Under the pieces are notes generated by a model. The model made no database searches. It saw only the letters and a list, made by a program, of their open reading frames with translations, and had not been told where the DNA came from. This document shows positions 40,471 through 46,999 of a stretch of 64,000 bases of DNA, piece after piece; positions within the stretch are counted from its first letter, which is position 1, and every line of letters begins with the position of its first letter. The DNA comes from Actinomycetospora chiangmaiensis DSM 45062 (GTDB taxonomy: Bacteria > Actinomycetota > Actinomycetes > Mycobacteriales > Pseudonocardiaceae). The stretch covers positions 40,246 through 104,245 of the forward strand of contig NZ_KB903229.1 in NCBI RefSeq assembly GCF_000379625.1. The letters run 5' to 3'. Both the position numbers and the translations under genes were made by a program.

Positions 40471-41556
40471 GTGGACGGACGACGAGTGATCCTGCTGTGC
40501 GACGACGAGGACCTGGCCGACGAGGCGGTCCGCGTCGCCGCAGCGGCGGGGGTCGAACTGGAACGGGTGCCCGACGCGGTGGCGCTGCGCCGCCGCTGGT
40601 CGGGCGCGGCGATGGTGCTGTTGGACGAGGGCGGCGCGGCCGCGGTCGGCGCCGCGGCGGCGCGGCCGGGCCGGCGCGACGGGGTGGTGGTGCTCTGCCG
40701 TGGGGAACCGCCGGGCACGGTGTGGGAGCGCGCCGTCGCGGTCGGCGCGGAGCACGTCGTCTCGCTGCCGGAGGGCGAGGACTGGCTGGTCACGTCGCTC
40801 TCGGACGCGGCGGGAGGCCTTCCCGACGGCGGGCCGGGGCGGGTCGTGTGCGTCATCGGCGGCCGCGGTGGTGCGGGCGCATCGGTGCTCGCGGCCGCCG
40901 TCGCGGTGCGGGCCCGGGACGGCGGCGCCCGCGTGCTGCTGGTCGACTGCGACCCGCTCGGCGGCGGCCTCGACCTCGTGGTCGGGGCGGAGCAGGTCGA
41001 CGGCCTGCGGTGGCCCGGGCTGGCGCTCGGCGGGGGACGGGTCGCGGCGTCGTCGCTGCACGAGGCGCTGCCGCGGGCGGGCGGGCCGTTGACGGTGCTC
41101 GCCTGCGACCGGCACGGGCCCGGACCGGCCCCCGACGCCGCGGTGGCCGTGGTCGAGGCCGGGCGGCGTGCGGGGGACACCGTCGTGTGCGACCTGCCCC
41201 GCCACCTCACCGACGCGGCGGTCGCGGTCCTCGCGGTGGCCGACCTGACGGTGCTCGTGGTGCCGGCGGAGGTGCGGGCGACGGCCGCGGCCTCGCGGGT
41301 CGCCCGGCAGGTCGCCGAGCACGGCGCGACGCCCTGCGTCGTCGTGCGCGGACCGGCCCCCGGTGGGCTGGCGGGCGAGGACGTGGCGAGCGCCCTGGGG
41401 CTCGAGGTCCTCGCCGCGGTGGACGCCGAGCCGGGGCTCGCGGCCGCCCTGGACCACGGGACGGTGCCCGGGGTGCGGCGCGGACCGCTGGCCGACGCGG
41501 CGGGTGCGGTGCTGGACGCCCTGGACGCGGCCGGAGGGCCGGCGCTGGCGGCCTGA
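40471..41556 (+). CDS. ssd: Septum-site-determining / CpaE-like protein Ssd
   Basis: A 361-residue member of the CpaE-like group that heads actinobacterial tad clusters (helicase/secretion neighbourhood CpaE-like; Rv3660c in M. tuberculosis). The N-terminal about 110 residues look like a receiver-type domain. The C-terminal part is MinD/ParA-like, with LLVDCDPLGGGLDLVVG and VCDLPRHLTDAAV. The Walker A is altered to GGRGGAGASV, without the usual Lys, so ATP hydrolysis may be lost. Family members localise Tad secretion or affect septation. GTG at 40471 is used, with 40486 possible. A strong terminator separates it from cpaF. Confidence 0.88.
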   Translation: MDGRRVILLCDDEDLADEAVRVAAAAGVELERVPDAVALRRRWSGAAMVLLDEGGAAAVGAAAARPGRRDGVVVLCRGEPPGTVWERAVAVGAEHVVSLPEGEDWLVTSLSDAAGGLPDGGPGRVVCVIGGRGGAGASVLAAAVAVRARDGGARVLLVDCDPLGGGLDLVVGAEQVDGLRWPGLALGGGRVAASSLHEALPRAGGPLTVLACDRHGPGPAPDAAVAVVEAGRRAGDTVVCDLPRHLTDAAVAVLAVADLTVLVVPAEVRATAAASRVARQVAEHGATPCVVVRGPAPGGLAGEDVASALGLEVLAAVDAEPGLAAALDHGTVPGVRRGPLADAAGAVLDALDAAGGPALAA

Positions 41557-41567
41557 CCGCGCGTGGG

Positions 41568-41598
41568 CGACCCGGCTCTCCTCGGGGGAGCCGGGTCG
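41568..41598 (+). terminator. Terminator hairpin after ssd
   Basis: A 14-bp stem with one wobble pair and a 3-base loop (41568-41581 with 41585-41598) starts 12 bases after the ssd stop. It indicates that cpaF and the downstream tad genes have their own promoter in the remaining 170 bp. Confidence 0.75.
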
Positions 41599-41772
41599 TC
41601 GTCGTGCGCGCGATCCGTGGCGTACGGAGCAGCGAGTTGTCCCCACCGGCAGTCGGGGGGCCGGTTGTCCACAGGCGCGCGGTCGGTGTTCGCGGCGCGG
41701 GGCGGTGCTCCGGCAGCGTCGTCGGTGTCGATCACGGCTGGTCGGTTTCTCGGGGTGGGGGAGGTGCGGGGG

Positions 41773-43032
41773 ATGTCGGACGGTGCGGTGCCGGACCTGG
41801 TGGAACGGGTGCGGACCCGGCTCGCGACGGCGGGTGGCGAGGCGGGGGTGGCGGAGCTCGCGGCCGCGGTGCGGGCCGAGGCCCGCGGGGTGGTGGGGGA
41901 CGCCGAGGTCCTCGCGGCGGTGCGGACCCTGCAGCGGGAGTTCGTCGGGGCGGGTCCGCTGGAGCCGCTGCTGCGCGACCCGGCGGTGTCCGACGTGCTG
42001 GTCACGGCGCCCGACGCGGTCTGGGTCGACCGCGGCGCCGGGCTGGAACGGGCCGCGGTGTCGTTCGACGGCGAGGACGCGGTCCGGCGTCTCGCGCAGC
42101 GGCTCGCCGCCGCGGCGGGTCGGCGCCTCGACGACGCCAGCCCCTACGTCGACGCGCGGCTGCCCGGGAGCGGGGTGCGCCTGCACGCGGTGCTGCCGCC
42201 GGTCGCGGCGGACGGGACGTGCGTGTCCCTGCGGGTGCTGCGCCCCGCACGGCACGATCTCGACGCCCTGCAGGCCGGGGGCACGGTCGACGCGACGGGG
42301 CGGGCGCTGCTGGAGGCGGTCGTGGCTGCGCGGCTGGCGTTCCTCGTCGTCGGCGGAACCGGCTCCGGGAAGACGACGGTGCTCTCCGCGCTCCTGGCCC
42401 GGGTGCCCGCGTCGGAACGCATCGTCGTGGTCGAGGACGCCGAGGAGCTGCGGCCGGCGCACCCGCACGTGGTGCGGCTCGTCGCGCGGCCGGCCAACGT
42501 GGAGGGCGCGGGCACGGTGCTGCTGCGCGACCTCGTCCGGCAGGCGCTGCGGATGCGCCCGGACCGGCTCGTGGTCGGCGAGGTCCGCGGCGCCGAGGTC
42601 TGCGAGCTGCTCGCCGCGCTGAACACGGGGCACGACGGCGGGGCCGGCACGGTCCACGCCAACTCCCCACGGGAGGTCCCGGCCCGGCTCGAGGCGCTCG
42701 CCGCGCTCGGCGGGATGACGCCCGCGACGCTGCGCAGTCAGATGGCGGCCGCGGTGCAGGCCGTGCTGCACGTGCGGCGGGTGGCCGACGGGCGCCGGGT
42801 CCTCGAGGCGGTGGGCGTGCTGCGCCGCACGGAGGGCGACGCCGTCACCGTGGTCCCGGCGTGGGGGCGGGAGGACGGCTGGTCGGTGGGGCGGGCCGAC
42901 CTCGGGGCGATGCTCGCGGAGCGGGGCGTCAACGCGCCGTGGACGAGCGTCCCGTCGCGGGGTGCGGGCGGCTCCGACCCGTCGCCGCGTCTTCACGCCG
43001 GGGTCGCGACGCTGCGGGCGGTGCCGGCGTGA
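41773..43032 (+). CDS. CpaF/TadA-type secretion ATPase
   Basis: Type II/IV secretion-system ATPase of 419 residues (Rv3659c-like). Walker A is VVGGTGSGKTTVLSALL, the Asp box VVVEDAEELRP, Walker B RMRPDRLVVGEVRG and the His box GHDGGAGTVHANSP. An N-terminal helical domain (residues 1-120) precedes the core, as in CpaF. It should power assembly of a Tad/Flp-type pilus from the cytoplasmic face. Its stop overlaps the GTG of tadB, opening a run of coupled genes. Confidence 0.94.
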   Translation: MSDGAVPDLVERVRTRLATAGGEAGVAELAAAVRAEARGVVGDAEVLAAVRTLQREFVGAGPLEPLLRDPAVSDVLVTAPDAVWVDRGAGLERAAVSFDGEDAVRRLAQRLAAAAGRRLDDASPYVDARLPGSGVRLHAVLPPVAADGTCVSLRVLRPARHDLDALQAGGTVDATGRALLEAVVAARLAFLVVGGTGSGKTTVLSALLARVPASERIVVVEDAEELRPAHPHVVRLVARPANVEGAGTVLLRDLVRQALRMRPDRLVVGEVRGAEVCELLAALNTGHDGGAGTVHANSPREVPARLEALAALGGMTPATLRSQMAAAVQAVLHVRRVADGRRVLEAVGVLRRTEGDAVTVVPAWGREDGWSVGRADLGAMLAERGVNAPWTSVPSRGAGGSDPSPRLHAGVATLRAVPA

Positions 43033-43832
43033 GCACGCCCGCCCTGCTGCTGGGAGCCGCCGCGCTGCTGGCGTGGCCCGGGTCCCCCGCCCCGGTCCGG
43101 GTGCGCGCCCTGACCGAGGCCGCGCCGGTGCGCGCGGTCGGGTGGCGTCCGCCGCTGGTCGTGGCGGCACTCGTCGGGGTCGGCGTCGCGGTGCTGCTCG
43201 CCGGGCCCGGAGGCGGTGTCGCGGCCGTGGTGGTGGGAGGCGTGCTGTGGCGGGCCCGCCGCGGCCGTCGTCGGGACCGGTCCCGGCGTGAGGCCGTCGC
43301 CGGGCTCGCCGAGGGACTCGCGGGGTTCGCGGCGGAGCTGCGGGCCGGGCACCCGCCGGCGGCCGCGGCCGGGGCCGCCGCGCGGGACGCCCACGAGACG
43401 TGCGGCCGAACGCTGGCGCTCGTCGAGGCGACCGCCCGGCTCGGGGGTGACGTCCCGACGGCCCTGCGCGAGCTCGCCGCCGTCGAACCCCTCGTCGATG
43501 TCCACGTGCGCCGCCTCGCCGACGCCTGGTCGCTCGCCGACCGGCACGGCATCGGACTCGCCGGGCTCGCAGCGGCGGTCGCGGAGGACCTCCGGGCGCG
43601 CGCCCGCTTCGAGGGACGGCTCGGCGCGCAGCTCGCCGGCCCCCGCACGACGGCGACGGTGCTCGCCGCTCTGCCCGTCGTCGGCCTGCTCCTCGGGCAG
43701 CTGCTCGGCGCCCGGCCGTGGGCGGTGCTGACGGGGTCCGGGCTCGGGCAGGGGCTGCTCGTCGTCGGGGCCGTCCTCGTGGCGGCGGGGCTGGAGTGGA
43801 GTGCGCACCTGACGGCACGGGTCGTCCGGTGA
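43029..43832 (+). CDS. TadB-like type II secretion F-domain membrane protein
   Basis: A 267-residue protein with hydrophobic segments near 32-65 and 208-260 and a cytoplasmic T2SSF-type helical domain between them (EGLAGFAAELRAGHPPAAAAGAAAR, LADAWSLADRHGIGLAGL). It corresponds to Rv3658c and forms the inner-membrane platform of the Tad system together with the next protein. It is linked to cpaF and tadC by 4-bp overlaps. Confidence 0.85.
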   Translation: MSTPALLLGAAALLAWPGSPAPVRVRALTEAAPVRAVGWRPPLVVAALVGVGVAVLLAGPGGGVAAVVVGGVLWRARRGRRRDRSRREAVAGLAEGLAGFAAELRAGHPPAAAAGAAARDAHETCGRTLALVEATARLGGDVPTALRELAAVEPLVDVHVRRLADAWSLADRHGIGLAGLAAAVAEDLRARARFEGRLGAQLAGPRTTATVLAALPVVGLLLGQLLGARPWAVLTGSGLGQGLLVVGAVLVAAGLEWSAHLTARVVR

Positions 43833-44410
43833 GCGCCCTGGTGCTCGCGGTGCTGCTCCTCGCGGCGTCCCTGCTCACCGCGCCGGGCCCGGTCGAGGCC
43901 GCCCGCCGCCTCGCCACTCTCGACCGGGAGCCGAACACGCCTCGCACGCGCCGACGCCCGGACCGGCCCGACCCGTGGCGGGAGGCCGGCGGATGGGACG
44001 AACTCGCGGCCTGCCTGCGTGCAGGTCTCCCGCTCGGTCTCGCGGTCCGCGCGGTCGCGGAATCCGCCCCGGTGGCGACGGCGACGGCGCTGACCCGGGT
44101 CGCCGACCTCGTCGCCCTCGGCGCAGACCCCGTCGCGGCCTGGGGCCCCGCGCTCGACGAGCCCTCGACCACGCGGCTCGCCCGGGCGGCGCGTCGCTCC
44201 GCACGCAGCGGGGCAGCGGTCGCGGACGTCGCGGCCACGGTCGCGGCCGACGTGCGGGCGGAGGCCGCCGAGGCGGTCGCCGCCCGGGCCGAGCGCGCGG
44301 GCGTGCTGGTCGCCGGCCCGCTCGGGCTGTGTTTCCTGCCGGCCTTCCTGGCGCTGGGGATCGCCCCGGTCGTCATCGGGCTGGCGAGTCCGCTGCTGGA
44401 GCGGACATGA
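43829..44410 (+). CDS. TadC-like type II secretion F-domain membrane protein
   Basis: A 193-residue companion of TadB with a hydrophobic N-terminus, an F-domain core (WDELAACLRAGLPLGLAVRAVAE, LARAARRSARSGAAVADVAATV) and a C-terminal pair of helices (LGLCFLPAFLALGIAPVVIGL). It equals Rv3657c in place and kind. The GTG start overlaps the tadB stop. Confidence 0.85.
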   Translation: MSALVLAVLLLAASLLTAPGPVEAARRLATLDREPNTPRTRRRPDRPDPWREAGGWDELAACLRAGLPLGLAVRAVAESAPVATATALTRVADLVALGADPVAAWGPALDEPSTTRLARAARRSARSGAAVADVAATVAADVRAEAAEAVAARAERAGVLVAGPLGLCFLPAFLALGIAPVVIGLASPLLERT

Positions 44411-44452
44411 CGACCGGCGCCCACCCGGGGCCCGGGACGGAAGGAGAACGTG

Positions 44453-44665
44453 ATGGAGAACCCCACGACCGTCGTCGCCCTGCTGGCGGCCCGGCTCACG
44501 GCGCTGCTGCGCTCCGACGACGGCATGTCGACCGTCGAGTACGCCGTCGGTCTGGTGGCCGCGGCGGCCTTCGCCGGCCTGTTGATCGTGATCGTCAACG
44601 GCGCGGGGGTGCTCGACGCCCTGACCGGACTCATCGAGCGGGCCCTGGCCCCGGCCACCGGCTGA
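44453..44665 (+). CDS. Flp-type pilin (DUF4244 family)
   Basis: A 70-residue prepilin-like protein, Rv3656c-like. A basic leader ends in SDDG, followed by MSTVEYAVGLVAAAAFAGLL: cleavage after Gly would leave Met+1 and the conserved Glu+5 before a hydrophobic helix, the class III/Flp arrangement. It should be the main subunit of the Tad pilus. AAGGAG stands six bases before the ATG, one of the few strong ribosome sites in the cluster, which fits high expression. Its TGA overlaps a CTG that probably starts the next gene. Confidence 0.9.
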   Translation: MENPTTVVALLAARLTALLRSDDGMSTVEYAVGLVAAAAFAGLLIVIVNGAGVLDALTGLIERALAPATG

Positions 44666-45234
44666 TCGATGACGACCGCGGCATGGCCACCGTCGAGGCC
44701 GCCATCGCGCTGGGCGCCCTCGTCCTCGTGTTCGCGGTGGTGCTCGCCGGGCTCGGTGCGGTGGTGGCCCGCATCCGGTGCGTCGACGCGGCGGGCGACG
44801 GTGCCCGGCGGGCGGCGCGCGACGACGCCGTCGCGGCACGCGATCTCGCCGTCGGCCTCCCGGCCGGTACCGAGGTCACCGTGACGGTCGAGGGCGACAC
44901 GGTGCGGGTCCGGGTGGCCGTGCCCCCGCTGGGCGGGGCGCTGCGGGGCCTGCACGTGACCGCGGAGGCGGTCGCCGCCCGGGAGCCGTCCGTGGCGGGG
45001 CCGACGGGCGCGCCCGACGGTGCGGCGACGGACGAGGGCGCGGCGGACAGGGGTGCCGTGGACGGGCGTGCGCCGGACGGGAGTGCGACGGACGGGAGTG
45101 CGCTCCACGGTGCGGCACCGGCCGGTGCTGCGTCGGACGGAGGCGCTGTGGGCGGATCGCCCGCCGGTGACCCGGCGGACACAGCACGTCGGCCTGCACC
45201 CCCGGCCGCGGTCCCGCAGGAGCTGCCGCCGTGA
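44662..45234 (+). CDS. TadE-like minor pilin with long pentapeptide-repeat tail
   Basis: TadE-family pseudopilin (Rv3655c position) of about 190 residues. The leader IDDDRG precedes MATVEAAIALGALVLVFAVV, with Glu+5 after the expected cleavage site, and a globular part follows to about residue 112. The C-terminal 75 residues are unusual: ten five-residue units of type D-G-x-A-x (DEGAA, DRGAV, DGSAT, DGSAL), then a Pro-rich end. The only start that keeps the leader is CTG at 44662, overlapping the pilin stop as CTGA; ATG at 44683 would remove it. Its stop overlaps the next gene. Confidence 0.82.
   Translation: MIDDDRGMATVEAAIALGALVLVFAVVLAGLGAVVARIRCVDAAGDGARRAARDDAVAARDLAVGLPAGTEVTVTVEGDTVRVRVAVPPLGGALRGLHVTAEAVAAREPSVAGPTGAPDGAATDEGAADRGAVDGRAPDGSATDGSALHGAAPAGAASDGGAVGGSPAGDPADTARRPAPPAAVPQELPP
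45016..45165 (+). repeat. Ten 15-bp units encoding a D-G-x-A-x pentapeptide repeat
   Basis: From 45016 the sequence keeps an exact 15-base period for ten units; the units beginning at 45016, 45031, 45046, 45061, 45076 and 45091 all start GAC. The fifth and sixth units (GACGGGAGTGCG plus three bases) are nearly identical, so expansion by slippage is likely. Confidence 0.85.
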
Positions 45235-45608
45235 CGGGCGCGGGGAGGACCGTGGTGTCCGACGACCGCGGAGCGGCGACGGTCGTGGCCGCGGCCATGG
45301 TCGCGGCGCTCGTGCTGTTACTCGCGACGGTGCTCGTCCTGGGTGCGGTCGTCGCCACCCGGCACCGGGCGGCGGTGGCGGCCGATCTCGCCGCGCTCGC
45401 CGGTGCGGCCGAGGGCGTGCGCGGGCAGCGGGCCGGGTGCGACCGGGCCCGGAGTCTCGCCGCGAGCAACGGCGGGGAACTCCGGTCGTGCGAGTGGCAG
45501 GGCTGGAATCTGCAGGTCGTCGTGGCCTCGACCTGCGGATGTCTACCGGTGGGAGGCACCGCCACGGTCCGCGCTCGGGCAGGTCCTGTGGTGAACGTCA
45601 TGGGTTGA
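45231..45608 (+). CDS. TadE-like protein of the helicase/secretion neighbourhood (Rv3654c family)
   Basis: A 125-residue protein with leader VVSDDRG followed by AATVVAAAMVAALVLLLATVLV. At +5 it has Val instead of Glu, so processing or assembly may differ from the other two pilins. Three Cys-containing segments (AGCDRA, RSCEWQG, STCGCLPVG) follow. The family is found next to DEAD/DEAH helicases in actinobacteria. It is the last gene of the overlapping tad run; the 275 bp after it show no further gene. Confidence 0.85.
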   Translation: MTGAGRTVVSDDRGAATVVAAAMVAALVLLLATVLVLGAVVATRHRAAVAADLAALAGAAEGVRGQRAGCDRARSLAASNGGELRSCEWQGWNLQVVVASTCGCLPVGGTATVRARAGPVVNVMG

Positions 45609-45883
45609 ATCGCCGGAGGCTCGGTGACCGATCGTCATCGAACCGTGTCCTCCTCGGACGAGCGGGCCGGTGCTCCCGTCGAGCGGCGACACGGATGGTG
45701 CAGCCGGGACGAGTGGTGCGACGACCGTCCACCGAATGCGCGTTCGCCCGCTCGACGGTGCCAGGACGGGCGCTCGGCGTTCCGTCGGGTCCGATGGGCG
45801 ACGACGGGTGGAAATCAGGTGGGAACCGGCCGTTACTGGTGCAGGAACACCGCACGGGGTGGACCAGTACCGGGAGGACCCGC

Positions 45884-46531
45884 ATGCAGTGGTGGGACAG
45901 CTACCGCGCCGTCTACGGCACCGAGCTCCGCGCCGAGGCGATGGTGCTCGCCGACCACGGCTGGGCGGTGGTCCCGGGGACCTTCCCGCAGGGCGAGGTC
46001 TGGACGGGGCGCGCCGACGCCCCGCAGGTCGGTCCGGTGCCGGTGCTCGACGACTGGGCGGCGAAGGCGACGATCGACACGGCGCAGATCGCCGAGTGGT
46101 GGTCAGGTCTGCCGTACTCGATCCTGCTGCCCACCGGGCTCACCTTCGACGTCATCGAGGTGCCGGCCAGCATCGGGCGACGGGCCGCCGCAGCGCTGCG
46201 GGCCGTCGGGGTGCCGGTGCCGATCGCCGCGACGCCGACCGGCGAGTGGCTCTTCCCGGTCCTCCCGGGTGAGCCGCTGCGGCCCGACCTCGCGGGTCGC
46301 CCGGGGATGACGCTGCACGGCCGTGGCAGCTACCTCGCCGCACCGCCGTCGACCTTCCCGCAGGGATCGATCCACTGGCGGGTCCGCCCGGCCGTGTCCG
46401 GCTGGCGGCTCCCCGACCCCTACAGCGTCCAGGACGCGATGGCCGAGGCCGTCCGCGAGCGCCCGCACCGCGGGCTCGGCGGCAGCTCGACCTACCGTCT
46501 GGCGACGGTCGCCACGGGCATCCGCTCGTAG
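45884..46531 (+). CDS. Prim-Pol-like protein (bifunctional primase/polymerase N-terminal-like)
   Basis: A 215-residue protein resembling the N-terminal Prim-Pol domain (AEAMVLADHGWAVVPGTFPQ, then PVPVLDDWAAKATIDTAQI and EWWSGLPYSILLPTG). In active Prim-Pols an acidic DxD/DxE pair lies in the strand after this point; here the segment is LTFDVIEVPASIG, so only a partial site is visible and polymerase activity is doubtful. No helicase or nuclease domain is attached. GGGAGG lies seven bases before the ATG. It is convergent with the DEAH helicase and separated from it by a cluster of hairpins. Confidence 0.72.
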   Translation: MQWWDSYRAVYGTELRAEAMVLADHGWAVVPGTFPQGEVWTGRADAPQVGPVPVLDDWAAKATIDTAQIAEWWSGLPYSILLPTGLTFDVIEVPASIGRRAAAALRAVGVPVPIAATPTGEWLFPVLPGEPLRPDLAGRPGMTLHGRGSYLAAPPSTFPQGSIHWRVRPAVSGWRLPDPYSVQDAMAEAVRERPHRGLGGSSTYRLATVATGIRS

Positions 46532-46650
46532 CGACCCGCACCACCACCACAACTGAAGACTCGGGTCGGCCAGGACCGCCGACGACGTCCCGCGGAGCGC
46601 GCCCTGCCCCGCTGCTGCCCGCGAGGGGACGTCCCGGTCCGGCAGACCCG

Positions 46651-46742
46651 CGGCGGTGGGCACCGGTTCACGATGCGGCGCCCGCCCGGCGGCCCGGATG
46701 ACGTGGCCGCCCGCGTGAGGCGCGCACCGGTGCCCACCGCCG
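46651..46742. repeat. Hairpin A of an intergenic array (17-bp arms)
   Basis: Bases 46651-46667 are perfectly complementary to 46726-46742. Inside, TCACG (46668-46672) pairs with CGTGA (46714-46718) and GGCGGCC (46688-46694) with GGCCGCC (46705-46711), giving one long branched or bulged stem. It is the first of five inverted repeats in the 468-bp gap between the Prim-Pol-like and helicase genes. Confidence 0.8.
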
Positions 46743-46752
46743 CCCGAGACAG

Positions 46753-46794
46753 CGCCGCAGGGCGGGTCGAGTCCGACCTCCCCGCCCTGCGGCG
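46753..46794. repeat. Hairpin B of the array (14-bp arms)
   Basis: CGCCGCAGGGCGGG at 46753-46766 pairs perfectly with 46781-46794 around a 14-base loop. Confidence 0.8.
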
Positions 46795-46806
46795 TGGCAG
46801 ACCTCC

Positions 46807-46840
46807 CCGCGGGCCGGGAGCCCCGAACCCCGGCCCGCGG
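46807..46840. repeat. Hairpin C of the array (11-bp arms)
   Basis: CCGCGGGCCGG at 46807-46817 pairs perfectly with 46830-46840. Its left arm shares CCGCGGGCCG with hairpin D. Confidence 0.78.
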
Positions 46841-46859
46841 TGGAACCCACCCCGCTTCC

Positions 46860-46897
46860 CCGCGGGCCGAGCGTCCCCCGAGGACCTCGGCCCGCGG
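46860..46897. repeat. Hairpin D of the array (12-bp arms)
   Basis: CCGCGGGCCGAG at 46860-46871 pairs perfectly with 46886-46897. The arms repeat the core of hairpin C with a changed but still complementary end. Confidence 0.78.
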
Positions 46898-46932
46898 CGG
46901 ACCCCACGTCGCCGACCGGCGCTGACGCCCAG

Positions 46933-46986
46933 CGAGCGTGACGTCAGGCAAGGTCCGCCGCCCTGCGCCGGGGCATGTCACGCTCG
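46933..46986. repeat. Hairpin E of the array (10-bp arms, large loop)
   Basis: CGAGCGTGAC at 46933-46942 pairs with GTCACGCTCG at 46977-46986. It ends 13 bases before the end of the minus-strand helicase gene and could serve as its terminator. Confidence 0.65.
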
Positions 46987-46999
46987 GGAGCGGGCCGGC

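Noticed and set aside
45016..45165. CRISPR-like repeats
   Set aside because: The period is 15 bp with no spacers, and it encodes an in-frame peptide repeat.
44662..45234. Frameshift joining the Flp pilin to the TadE-like gene
   Set aside because: Each has its own complete leader and hydrophobic helix, and the CTGA overlap explains the junction without an error.
46532..46999. Hairpin array as an integron attC array or phage attachment region
   Set aside because: No integrase, no cassette genes between the hairpins and no tRNA target nearby; the stems differ in length and sequence.
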